NCBI GenBank assembly: GCA_965153355.1
Contig: OZ231127.1
Coordinates: forward strand, 99,696,001-99,760,000
Length of the DNA: 64,000 nucleotides
From: Flaccisagitta enflata
Taxonomy: Eukaryota; Chaetognatha; Sagittoidea; Aphragmophora
Direction: 5' to 3'
How positions within the stretch are numbered: the first letter of the stretch is position 1; each line of letters opens with the position of its first letter. Under the pieces are notes generated by a model that was not told the origin of the DNA, made no database searches, and saw nothing but the letters and a program-made list of their open reading frames with translations. Shown here piece by piece: positions 55,224 through 64,000 of the stretch. Made by a program: the position numbers and the translations under genes.

Positions 55224-58200
55224 TCAACTAACTCTCTCTTTTTGGGCAGCGGCCCCGAAGGGGACGAAGTCCTGTAGAACACAGGGGGAATCTGTCCATC
55301 CGTACGTACGTCCGTATGTACGTCCGTCCATCCCCCCCTGCCCCATCCTCAGGGCTTCGTCTCTTTTGGGGCCTATTCTGACCCAAATTATGCTAGAAAG
55401 CCCAAATCCAAGCAATATGGCCCAAATCTAAGCAAAATGGCCCAAATCCAAGCATAATGGCCCAAATTCAAGCAAAATGGCCCAAATCTGGTCAGAATCT
55501 AGGTATCGGAGGCACCAATATGGGTCAAAATGGTCAAAATGATGGACCCCAGGACAGAATTGGGGTTTTCTGGCAAGATTTTTTCGTTTAGAAATGGCAT
55601 TAGTTTGAGTAAAAGGTTGCCTTTTCCATTTTCGCAATTCCTATGAAAAAAGTGCATTCTAGCAAAATAGTGGTTCTCTTTGCAGAGCTGTAGCTTCTTA
55701 ACCGTTTGAGATACAGACCTGGGACTGGTCTAGAATGAAAGATTTTTTGAAAATGCAAATAGTTTAAACAACTATTTTCATCTATTTTATCAATTGATGA
55801 AGAGGTGCGTCTTTTTTTTTATTTGCGTAGTACACCTAGGATAACATAACATTTGCTTTTGGGTTAGATTGAGAAGGAATGTTTTTCAGATTTTGTTTTA
55901 TGGAAAACTAGGAGTGGTGCGCGTATTATCTGGTCAGTGAGGGTTCACAAGGCCCTCTTCCTTTTATTTCAGTTTGGGTATAGTGAGGGATAGTGTTCCA
56001 CTTTTCAAAAGCTACAGAAAAGAAAAAAAAAGATAAGATCTTGACCCCTTCATGGAATTTCTCTTTATTCTTTATGATGGCAATTATGGTATTCATGCTT
56101 TCCTTGACATCCATTATTTTGAGGTTTTACTATACTTTTACAAACAACCATACCATTGGATATCATCTATGATCATCACTGATATTCTTGGAGTAGATAT
56201 CCTTAATTCTTCTGCCAATATTTGATTCCCTGCTAGTACCTAGACTAAGTGGGACCCATTTACCCATTTACCCATTTACCCATTTACCCATTTACCCATT
56301 TACCCATTTACCCATTTACACATTTACACACCTACCCATTTACTCATTTACTTATTTACTCATTCACCCATTTACCTATTTACCCATTTACCCATTTTCC
56401 CATTTACGCATCTACCCCTTTATTCATTAACTCATTTACTCATCCCCCCATTTACCCATTTACCCATTTACCCATTTACTTATTTGCCTATTTACTCATT
56501 CATCCATTTACCCATTTACTCATTTACTCATTACCCATTTACCCATTTACCCATTTACCCATTTACCCATCTACCCATTTACTCATTTACCCATTTACCC
56601 ATTTACCCATTTACTCATTTACCTATTTACTCATTTACTCATTTACTCATTTACCCATTTACCCATTTACTCATTTACTCATTTACTCATTTACCTATTT
56701 ACCCATTTACTCATTTACCCATTTACTCATTTACTCATTTACCCATTTACCCATTTACCCATCTACCCATTTACTCATTTACTCATTTACTCATTCACCC
56801 ATTTACCCATTTACCCGTTCACCCATTTACTCATTTACCCATTTACTCATTCATCCATTTACCCATTTACTCATTTACTCATTTACTCATTCATCCATTT
56901 ACCCATTTACTCATTTACTCATTTACCCATTTACCCATTTACCCATTTACCCATTTACCCATTTACCCATCTACCCATTTACTCATTTACTCATTTACTC
57001 ATTTACTCATTTACCCATTTACCCATTTACCCATTTACTCATTTACCTATTTACTCATTTACTCATTTACTCATTTACCCATTTACCCATTTACTCATTT
57101 ACTCATTTACTCATTTACCTATTTACCCATTTACTCATTTACCCATTTACTCATTTACTCATTTACCCATTTACCCATTTACCCATCTACCCATTTACTC
57201 ATTTACTCATTTACTCATTCACCCATTTACCCATTTACCCGTTCACCCATTTACTCATTTACCCATTTACTCATTCATCCATTTACCCATTTACTCATTT
57301 ACTCATTTACTCATTCATCCATTTACCCATTTACTCATTTACTCATTTACTCATTTACCCATTTACTCATTAACCCATTTACTCCTTTACCCATCTACCG
57401 ATTTACAAATTTATCCATTTACCCATTTACTTATTCACCCATTTACCCAATACCCATTTACTCATTTACTCATATACCCATTTACTCATTTACCTATTTA
57501 CACATTTACCCATTTACTCATTTACCCATTTACCCATTCACTCATTTACCCATTTACTCATCTACCCATTTACATATTTACCCATTTACCCATTTACTTA
57601 TTCACCCATTTACCCATTTACTCATTTATTCATATACCCATTTACTCATTTACCTATTTACTCATTTACCCATCTACCCATCTACCCATTTACCCATTTA
57701 CTCATTTACTCATTCACCCATTTACCCATTTACCCATTTACCCATTTACTCATTTACCTATTTACTCATTTACCCATTTACCCATTTACCCATCTACCCA
57801 TTTACTCATTTACCTATTTACCCATTTACTCATTTACCCATTTACCCATTTACTCATTTACTCATTTACCCATTTACCCATTTACTCATTTACTCATTTA
57901 CTCATTTACCCATTTACCCATTTACCCATTTACCCATGTACCCATTTACTCATTTACTCATTTACCTATTTACCCATTTACTCATTTACCCATTTACCCA
58001 TTTACTCATTTACTCATTTACCCATTTACCCATTTAACCATTTACCCATTTATTCATTCACTCATTTACCATTTACTTACTTCAACATGACGGTCAACAT
58101 TGGTGTGATGGAAGAAAAACAATGGATCCTCTGGAGATGTCAATCCCTCCATTGTACATCCAGATACGAGATGTATTGCATTATGCAAAATAGTCAGCCA

Positions 58201-61030
58201 ATGTGTAAATCCATTTTTTGCTTTCTCTGGACAGATTAGAATGGAGAAAAGGTTATGGGGGAAGCCATAGTAAATGTAAAACAGATATTTGCTGAAGAAA
58301 TAAAGTATGAAATTCATCTCGTTGTCATAACGCCTGTTCACTGATTATTGTCCCAAAATCAAACAACTGTCAAATTTTAACGGTGATATATAGCTACATG
58401 CAGATTTATCAATCTGTTTGATTTTGAAAAAGAAATTTCATTTTGCTCTTGAATTTTATCTGGATTGCTTCTGACAAAACTATATGAGATAAAAGACTAT
58501 AAAAACATTTGTCATGGAAATCACTGCAAAATTACAAGGAAAAAAAAATAATATCAACTTCAGATGCCTAGCAAATCCATATGAAGACAGATAATAATAA
58601 ATACTAACAAGGCCGGATACATGGCTACCCCAGTCGCGTGCGGGTGGGCAGGGGCCATAGTTGAGCTCACCAGATCATTTAGGCAGGAGCAGTATCAAAG
58701 AAAACAAAACATAAAAAAAAGTAAAGTGTGACCGAACAATCAACCGACCGACCGACCAACCAACCAACGGGCAAAGCGGGGTGTAGAGTCGCGTAGCACG
58801 CGACTAAAAAGCTTACAGGTAGTTTTCTAATTTACCCATGGATTCTAATTGATTCCTCAAATGAAAATGCTTGTAAAATTCAAAAAAAGTTATGAAGTGC
58901 TCAGTAGGTTCATTGTGGTGTTTTTAGTCGAGTGCTACGCAACTCTACACCCCACTATGTCGGTCCATTGGTCGGTCAGTTGGTCTGTCCCCTTTTTACT
59001 TTTTCAGCGTTTCTGAGCTTCTTGACCTTACTGCTCCTGCCCACCAGCACGCGACTGGGGTAGCTCTGTATCCGGCCTTGTTTATTGAGGATCCCTGGTA
59101 ACGGCTAATTGAGCGATATTCTTACAGAACATTCCACAATAACTTTTTCCAGTTTGAGCTGTTTTTGCTCAACCCAACTGTTTCTCATTAATAGTTTTTC
59201 ATGCATACAATAACCATCTATTATACCTTTAGTGAATCCACCATAATACTTAGTGAAGCTGTGTGCGTGGACCATCTGTTGGCGTGTTGGCAACATGTGC
59301 TTCAACTTCTCATCAAAATTAGCAAGACGCGAAATCGGAGTCCACCATCTCTCCAAACCAGGACACAAACGCCCTTGATATTCATACCCATTTGGCCCTA
59401 TAAGGATATGAATGAATGGATTTGACAGGGTAACGGGGGCTTAATCACACAAAAGATTTTCATTTAGAACAATATTGGAGCAAACCAGACCCCACCTGAT
59501 TCATTGGTTGCATTTGGTAGAAATAATTCATAAGTACAGAGCTCTCTCATCATTGACGCAGGATTGGGTGCGGATATAGAATTGCAAAAATATCCTGAGC
59601 TTGTCTTGTTTAAAATTCCGTCCTGTTACAAATACAAGTTTTTTCTTTGTTTCAATGACCATGTGATACTACATTAGACTTTGTCTAGACATGGAAATTA
59701 AGGGAAAATCAATTTTGTTCAATGAGCTCTGTATCTAATATGGAATGATGTGCTTTTATAGTGAATGGTTCACAATGAAGTATAGCAGGCTCTTGAATCA
59801 ACAGTGCTCTAACAATTGAGGAAAAAATCATGATGATAGTGGTTTATTAACAAAATAAACCAGTATCATCATATTTTTTCAATGAGCATGAAAGTACTGC
59901 AAGTTGTTGCTTAGATTTTCAACAATTTGCCAACAGGAGCCAGCAAACAGTTGTGTGCCAGGTTAATCACTGTTTAAATCAAGAGTTGATTTTGCAATCT
60001 TTTTAGTAAATCCCCCTAGTTTCTATGTTTTGGCAACATATACTGTATGATCAAGGGAAATGAGTTCTTAGGTGCGACAAAGCACCTCTAAAACTGGCTG
60101 TGTCCGTTGGTCGGTCGGTTGGTTGGTCGGTCGGGTAACGCATTCGTTCGACAATCCACACGTCGCACCTTATTGGCCTACTTGGCCTTGTTTTTATATT
60201 TACCTTCCATTGCCACTTATCAGGTGGGACAAAAACATCTGATTTGTTAAGTTTTCCAGCCATATCATCGGTGCAAACCTGCAAAAATGCAAAAAGAAGG
60301 AAAAACCCATTTTCATGACATTCTACGGAACTTCTAAACAATCTATTGAACATCTTTGAATTTCATGTGTTACAAAAAAGTTATTTAGATTCCCAAACTT
60401 GACAATTATCCTTAAAAGGACAAACAGTTTGTCTACAACACAATCTCCCAACCAATGTTTACTTGAAAGAGATTTGGCCATTGCACTTCCCCATTTATTG
60501 CTTGAAACTCTTTTTTAGACCGCTCAACTGTCCCATTATTGCTTTTTAGTCGCCTGCACGCGACTCTACACCCCGCTTTGTCCGTCGGTCGGTCGGTCGG
60601 TTGGTCGGTCGGTCACACTTTACTTTTTTTATCAATTTTATTTCTTTAGGACATTTTAGGTCATATAAGAGTATAATAAGTTATTTTAAGTCATTCTAAG
60701 TCATTCTGAATGTAAGTCTCGCACGCGACTTATAGGTGTTGGCCTTGTTTTTGTCCAGGAGACTTTCCCAGTTATTGCTTGATTGACAAGTTTTATATCC
60801 AGCCTGTACACACCTCCCTTTTTTTTTGCTTGTAGACCCCATTAGAATTTTGTGTCTCATTTTTCACATCATTGACTTACTTGACATGTCGTTTGTCCGG
60901 TGCATTCCCAATATGGCATCGCAAATGATGAGTCATTTAAAAGTTTTTGCATTCTCGTTTCAAAAAGCAACATGAAATTGCGATGCCATGCCGCAAAAGC
61001 AGGTCCGTTGTGCGCCGCATTTATTGGACT
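51559..61030 (-). CDS. T3: tyrosinase-family gene, 5' truncated by the window edge
   Basis: Eight exons (61030-60881, 60278-60204, 59622-59496, 59397-59227, 58226-58081, 52392-52338, 51983-51927, 51662-51559) join in frame into about 294 residues ending at TAG. They cover CuA His2/3 (AHNGPAFAAWHRNF), the inter-copper linkers including PISRLANFDE, a canonical CuB (LHNAIH and FFFHHTNVDR), the post-CuB helix (FIRKNHV), FISCPV, and a C-terminus ending NFGYTYEEL. T3 keeps the Asn of HNxxH and the HH pair, so it is the most canonical enzyme of the three. CuB is one 146-bp exon, while T1 and T2 have an intron here. No membrane tail. Exons for the signal peptide, Cys module and CuA His1 are expected beyond 64000. 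Confidence 0.87.
51927..51983 (-). CDS. T3 exon: FISCPV linker
   Basis: 57 bp, phase 1 both ends, encoding NVKNPKTAPVTDFISCPV. Acceptor TTCTAAAACAG, donor GTAATG. Same length as the T1 exon at 10247. Confidence 0.85.
52338..52392 (-). CDS. T3 exon: post-CuB helix
   Basis: 55 bp, phase 0 in and 1 out, encoding MFIRKNHVTSCPYKCKSL. Acceptor TGTATAG, donor GTAAGG. Same length and phases as T1 and T2 counterparts; sequence is the most diverged. Confidence 0.78.
52578..53025. repeat. 78-bp direct duplication flanking a truncated B-type fragment
   Basis: AAGAGTTCTTTCATAGCCAA and following sequence to TGTATCCATTATAGA occurs at about 52578-52655 and 52947-53025 without difference seen. Between lies a B-type fragment (AATGACTTAG array, GACGGACGG run, ACAAAGCGGGTTGTAGAG) lacking both the palindrome and the GGCCTTG tail. 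Confidence 0.9.
53306..54560. mobile_element. F-type element, complete, with 21-bp and 81-bp arrays
   Basis: Left: TTTTTGGGCAGCGACCCC, GAAGGGGACAAAGTCCTGTA, GAACACAGGGGGACTTTCG and a TCCGTTCG run. Right (about 54436-54511) is the inverse: AAAGTCCCCCTGTGTTCTAC, AGGACCTCG, CTTCGGGGCGGCTGCCCTG, then a tail with AAGCAGGGCAACGGGTATCG. Between are a 21-bp CTCAGGCCTCAAATCTGGCC array (53440-53710) and an 81-bp satellite. It lies in a T3 intron. Confidence 0.82.
53726..54345. repeat. 81-bp minisatellite, about eight near-identical units
   Basis: ACACTGGCCCTAATTGGCCA recurs at 53726, 53807, 53888 and so on every 81 bp. Units differ by only single bases, far more uniform than the neighbouring 21-bp array. 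Confidence 0.95.
54947..55103 (+). mobile_element. A-type palindrome-capped element, short copy
   Basis: AGTTGCAGACACACAACT, CTATAAGAGGCTTTGTCC, CCCACCCATCCGCAACAATA and CCCCGCGTCACTTG. The middle is shortened compared with 50439-50648. Confidence 0.85.
55141..55219. repeat. (CT)n microsatellite
   Basis: About 79 bp of pure CT. Confidence 0.97.
55236..55340 (+). mobile_element. F-type element, left end
   Basis: TTTTTGGGCAGCGGCCCC, GAAGGGGACGAAGTCCTGTA, GAACACAGGGGGAA, then TCCGTACG repeats. Downstream, about four AAGCAAAATGGCCCAAATCC units follow (55390-55490). No right end recognised. Confidence 0.75.
55500..56251. other. T3 intron without recognised feature
   Basis: AT-rich sequence; no exon or element end recognised. 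Confidence 0.45.
56252..58076. repeat. 1.8-kb octamer array (ATTTACCC/ATTTACTC)n abutting the T3 CuB donor
   Basis: About 225 octamers. On the transcribed (minus) strand it reads GGGTAAAT and GAGTAAAT, beginning within a few bases of the T3 CuB exon donor GTAAGTAAATGG. A block around 56815 recurs around 57239 (424 bp = 53 octamers), showing a higher-order duplication. The very long open frames across it are artefacts of a stop-free repeat. Confidence 0.95.
58081..58226 (-). CDS. T3 exon: complete CuB (three histidines)
   Basis: 146 bp, phase 1 in and 0 out. Encodes NGFTHWLTILHNAIHLVSGC, then TMEGLTSPE and DPLFFFHHTNVDRHVE. Acceptor TCTGTCCAG, donor GTAAGT. Equivalent to two exons (92 + 48 bp) in T1 and T2. 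Confidence 0.95.
58607..58805 (-). mobile_element. Palindrome-capped element, E type
   Basis: On plus: ACAAGGCCGGATACATGGCT, AGTCGCGTGCGGGTGGGCAG, a CCGACCGACC run and AGTCGCGTAGCACGCGACT followed by an A-run. Complete copy in a T3 intron. Confidence 0.9.
58926..59080 (+). mobile_element. Palindrome-capped element, E type
   Basis: AGTCGAGTGCTACGCAACT, CTCTACACCCCACTATGTCG, GGTC run, AGCACGCGACTGGGGTAGC and TGTATCCGGCCTTG. Only about 120 bp from the opposite-orientation copy at 58607. Confidence 0.88.
59227..59397 (-). CDS. T3 exon: inter-copper region
   Basis: 171 bp, phase 1 in and 1 out. Encodes GYEYQGRLCPGLERWWTPIS, then RLANFDEKLKHMLPTRQQ and a tail ending YYGGFTK. 30 bp shorter than the T2 counterpart. 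Acceptor CCTTATAG, donor GTATAA. Confidence 0.9.
59496..59622 (-). CDS. T3 exon
   Basis: 127 bp, phase 0 in and 1 out. Encodes TSSGYFCNSISAPNPASMMR, then ELCTYE and NATNES (possible N-glycosylation). Acceptor TTGTAACAG, donor GTGGGG. Confidence 0.87.
59640..60069. other. T3 intron without recognised feature
   Basis: AT-rich. A short inverted motif (AAAAAATCATGATGATAGTG near 59822 and CAGTATCATCATATTTTTTC near 59861) is the only structure noticed. Confidence 0.4.
60070..60195 (+). mobile_element. Palindrome-capped element, D type
   Basis: AGGTGCGACAAAGCACCT palindrome, CTGTGTCCGTTGGTCGGTCG, GTAACGCATTCG, CACGTCGCACCTTATTGGCC and CTTGGCCTTG. Its right end stops about 8 nt from the donor of the T3 exon at 60204-60278. 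Confidence 0.82.
60204..60278 (-). CDS. T3 exon
   Basis: 75 bp, phase 0 both ends. Encodes VCTDDMAGKLNKSDVFVPPD then KWQWK. Acceptor ATTTTTGCAG, donor GTAAAT. Six bases longer than the T2 counterpart. Confidence 0.9.
60548..60747 (+). mobile_element. Minimal complete B-type element
   Basis: 200 bp: AGTCGCCTGCACGCGACT, CTCTACACCCCGCTTTGTCC, GTCGGTCGGTC run, CACACTTTACTTTTTTT, a few AAGTCATTCT units, GTCTCGCACGCGACTTATAG and GTGTTGGCCTTG. The short copy shows the unexpanded form. Confidence 0.92.
60881..61030 (-). CDS. T3 exon: CuA histidines 2 and 3
   Basis: 150 bp, phase 0 both ends. Encodes SPINAAHNGPAFAAWHRNFM, then LLFETRMQKLLND and MPYWECTGQTTCQ. Acceptor CTTCATCAG, donor GTAAGT. First T3 exon visible in the window. 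Confidence 0.95.
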
Positions 61031-61194
61031 CTGATGAAGCAAAGGAGAAGACATCCAGGATGAGGCAATGTTAAAAACATAAAAACCAAAGGAAATTGTG
61101 ATGAAGATAGAGATAAAGAAAATATAAGAAATTGAGATAAAGATAGAGAAATAAAAAATAAGGGAAATTGAGACTAAGATAGAGACAATAAAAA

Positions 61195-61404
61195 CAAGTG
61201 ACGCGGGGTCACAATATCATTGCGGACGGGTGGGCAGGGGCATCCAACCCCCATCCACACCTTAACCCTCCCCCGACACTCAAACATAAACAAAAAGTAT
61301 CAAAAATGCTCGTTTTCCCACTCTTAAACTTGATGACCCCGGACAGACCAAAGGACAGACCAACGGACTGACAAAGCGTCTTATAAAGTTGCATGTCCGC
61401 AACT
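61195..61404 (-). mobile_element. A-type palindrome-capped element, complete
   Basis: On plus: ACAAGTGACGCGGGGTCACA, ATTGCGGACGGGTGGGCAGG, a middle matching 50439-50648 reversed, GGACAGACC run, CTTATAAAGTTGCATGTCC and GCAACT followed by an A-run. Confidence 0.9.
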
Positions 61405-62077
61405 AAAAAGGAAGTTGAGACAAAGATAGTGACAAAGAAAATATAGGAATTTGAGATGAAGATAGAGACCTAGAAACTAAAGGAAATTGAGACAAAGAAA
61501 GAGATATAGATAATAACAAGACCAACACCTTACAGTCGCGTGCAGTACGTCGGTGAGAGGCCCTGGAATTGCCGTTTTTACCCAATATGGGCATTGCATA
61601 TATCAGATGTTAAAAGACTTAATCGTTTAATTCAACTAACAGCAAAAGATATAAATAGAAAAATGTAAATAGTATCTCCAACTATCAATGGAAAAGTAAA
61701 CCTGGACTGTGGACCAGGCAAGACTTGTGCTTAAAGTCAACACATGGTCTTGACGGGTTTAGAGGCTTCCCATCACCCTTGCTATTACCCATACCAAAAC
61801 ATAGAGGAGATAATAGGAAAATAGGAGAATAAATCATAAAAAGTTTAATAAAAGTTGTGGTGGAGAAGATACAGTGTAATGAAATGACAGTGTTGATAGG
61901 ACAGGTAAGGAAAGGTGAAGATGAGGAAGAGGATAGGTCATGTGATCAAGAGGGCTTCAGTGGTCAAAGGTACAGGTGAAGATAGTTGAAATAAAGGAAA
62001 AAACAAATGGTCAAAGAAAGTAGAGGCAGTGTAGGGTAGAGGTAGTGAGAGATATGCGACAAAATAAACAAAAGGTA
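61405..62077. other. Expected T3 intron, no exon found
   Basis: A purine-rich stretch with degenerate GAGACAAAGATAGAGA repeats (61080-61520) and a partial B tail (about 61520-61550, AGACCAACACCTTACAGTCG). I searched for the CuA His1 and Cys-module exons and did not find them. Confidence 0.45.
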
Positions 62078-62300
62078 GTGAGTGGGGTAGGTAGGAGGTA
62101 GGGGTTGGTAGGAGGTTGGGTAGGAGGGTAGGTAGGAGATGGGGGTAGGATGTATGGGTAGAAGGGTAGGTAGAGGTAGGTAGGTAGGAGTAGGTGGGAG
62201 GTAGGAGTAGGTAGGTAGGAGGTAGGGCTGGGTCGAAGGTGGGGGTAGCAGAATGGGTAGCCGGGAGGGGTAGGAGGGTAGGCAGAAGGTAGGGGTACGT
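62078..62300. repeat. GGTAGGTAGGAGGTAGGGG-type purine-rich array
   Basis: About 220 bp of irregular (TAGG)n and GGAGG repeats with strong G/A strand bias. Confidence 0.88.
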
Positions 62301-62394
62301 TGGGGGAGAAACTTAGGTCAGGAGTAGTAACCCAAAATAAGCCAAATTAGCCCATGAGCGAGTTTTAATTCAATCGGTAACGATCTTTAGGGTG

Positions 62395-64000
62395 TGTATC
62401 TAGGGTAAAAATGAGCTTTTTTGGCCTTTTTTTTATTTCTCGCTCAAAAATGGCGGCAATGACTTGAAACTTGGCAAGGACAAGCCTCAAGTGAACATCT
62501 ATAAGCAAACAAAGCAATAAAAGATTTTTCACCGATTTTAGTGTGGGTTTATACAGTAAAATACTGTAGAAATGAACTTTTTTGGCCTTTTTTTTTTATT
62601 TCTGGCTCAGAAATTGCGGCAATGACTTGAAACTTGGCAAGGACAAGCCCCGAGTGAGCATCTATAAGCAAATAAAGCAAAAAAAGATTTTCGCCGATTT
62701 TAGTGTGAGTTTATACAGTAAAATACTGTAAAAATGAGCTTTTTTGGCCTTTTTTTTTTAATTTCTCCCCCAAAAATCGCGGCAATGACTTGAAACTTGG
62801 CAAGGACAAGCCCCAAGTGAGCATCTATAAGCAAACAAAGCAAAAAAAGATTTTTCACCGATTTTAGTGTGAGTTTATACAGTAAAATACTGTAAAAATG
62901 AGCTTTTTTGGCCTTTTTTTCAATTTCTCGCTCAGAAATCGCGGCAATGACTTGAAACTTGGCAAGGACAAGCCCCGAGTGAGCATCTCTAAGCAAACAA
63001 AGCAAAAAAAGATTTTCCACCAATTTTAGTATGGGTTTACAGTGCGATGCATAAAAAAAGATACAAGCGTAAGTTCATGTTTTAATGACTTAAAGTTAAT
63101 TTTTTTAGATTTCTCTTGAGAGCATTTGAAAGAGTTTCAAAAAATGAAGAAATTGCCACCAAGCTCAAAGAGTTTGATCTATTTGTTTAAATTTTATGAT
63201 AAAACAAAGATAAGGTATCAAAAACAGCAATGAAAATTATGACCTTTTTTTGCTGTTCTTAAAAAAGGACTGATTTGACTTAAATCAACATAACTCTTGA
63301 ACGAATTGAGCTACAGATGCCAAATACGTCTCAAATTGAAGATTTTTTGTAGGGCTTTCCAAACGTCATAGATTTTTCTTAGTTCACACTCAGTTCAAAG
63401 AATCTAGATATGATTAAAGACAATTTTAAGAGTCTTTTGAAGATCTTACTTAGATCTTTACTACCTTGTCTTCAAGTGATGATAAAATCTAGACAAATTG
63501 ATCTAAATGTCTGAGATTGATGGCAATTACTTCGTTTTTTCAAACTCTTTAGATTCCTCATGGAAAAAAGTTTGATAATTGAACTTTGAGCATAGAAATC
63601 CGGAATAAAAGATTTGTATCTTTTTTTATGCATCGCACTGTATACAGTAAAATACTAAAAAAATGAGCTTTTTTGGTCTTGTTTTTTTGTTTCTCCCTCA
63701 AAAATCGCGGCAATGACTTAAAACTTGGCAAGGACAAGCCCCAAGTGAGCATCTATAAGCAAACAAAGCAAAAAAAGATTTTTCACCGATTTCAGTGTGA
63801 GTTAATACAGTAAAATACTGTAAAAATGGGCTTTTTTGGCCTTTTTTTTCAATTTCTCGCTCAGAAATCGCGGCAATGACTTGAAACTTGGCAAGGACAA
63901 GCTTCGAGTGAGCATCTCTAAGCAAACAAAGCAAACAATGATTTTTCACCAATTTCAGTATGGGTTTATACAGTAAAATACTGTAAAAATGATTTTTTTT
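62395..64000. repeat. 162-163 bp satellite, at least six units, running off the window
   Basis: GACTTGAAACTTGGCAAGGA recurs at about 62461, 62624, 62787, 62949, then 63715 (as GACTTAAAAC) and 63878. Each unit carries a TACAGTAAAATACTGTA palindrome and a TTTTTTGGCCTTTTTT tract. It is interrupted once by a MITE. Confidence 0.93.
63040..63640. mobile_element. MITE, CAGTGCGATGCATAAAAAAA ends, nested in the satellite
   Basis: 601 bp with inverted ends of about 27 bp (continuing GATACAA), flanked by TA. Removing it with one TA restores GGGTTTATACAGTAAAAT, the normal satellite sequence. The interior shows no ORF of note. Confidence 0.92.

Noticed and set aside
56249-58037. Long open frames (374 and 517 codons) rich in Tyr, Pro, Phe, Thr and His
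   Set aside because: They are six-frame readings of a stop-free octamer array inside a T3 intron; several frames are open at once and there is no start context or domain.

Overview
The window is AT-rich, intron-rich metazoan nuclear DNA dominated by repeats and non-autonomous transposons. No bacterial or viral gene was seen. Its recognisable protein-coding content is a cluster of three paralogous tyrosinase-family (type-3 copper oxidase) genes, reconstructed here exon by exon from protein similarity, AG/GT splice sites and matching intron phases. Their layout resembles chordate TYR/TYRP: signal peptide, CC-containing N-terminus, Cys-rich EGF/laminin-like exon, CuA, CuB, short C-terminus. They stop where vertebrate enzymes begin their transmembrane tail, so secreted proteins are likely. 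An invertebrate deuterostome is plausible, but the species cannot be fixed from the sequence.

Gene layout. T1 (+ strand, 395-10558) is only the 3' part of a gene (CuB to stop); its 5' part lies left of the window. T2 (- strand, 48330-28724) appears complete, about 524 aa in 13 coding exons, with two candidate second exons (47698-47559 and 38502-38363). T3 (- strand, 61030-51559) runs from mid-CuA to stop; its 5' exons lie beyond the right edge. T1 and T2 are tail-to-tail; T2 and T3 are in tandem. T1 and T2 share an intron inside CuB and lack the Asn of the CuB HN motif; T3 has no such intron and keeps HN.

Repeat layout. Introns and spacers hold (i) short elements capped by a perfect or near-perfect GC-rich palindrome (core type AGTCGCGTGCACGCGACT) followed by a GGTC/GTCC tetranucleotide run and ending in GGCCTTG or TCACTTG, often with kilobase-scale minisatellites inside (called A, B, D, E here); (ii) a second palindrome-bearing family with GGGCAGCGGCCCC ends and 21-bp internal repeats (F); (iii) TA-flanked mariner-like MITEs and foldbacks, one 4.9 kb long; (iv) a 5'-truncated LINE and a small second retroelement fragment; (v) many long microsatellites and satellites. 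A B element with a LINE and a MITE inside it interrupts one copy of a local duplication whose other copy is the empty site. This shows insertion into a T-run with either no target duplication or only TT, which would fit Helitron/Helentron-like transposition.

Most notable points: tandem arrays sitting on 5' splice sites (a 69-bp repeat containing the T1 CuB donor, and a 1.8-kb GGGTAAAT-type octamer array touching the T3 CuB donor); a near-identical inverted duplication of a T2 exon; two phase-compatible, mutually exclusive T2 second exons; and the palindrome-capped element families with paralogous empty-site evidence.
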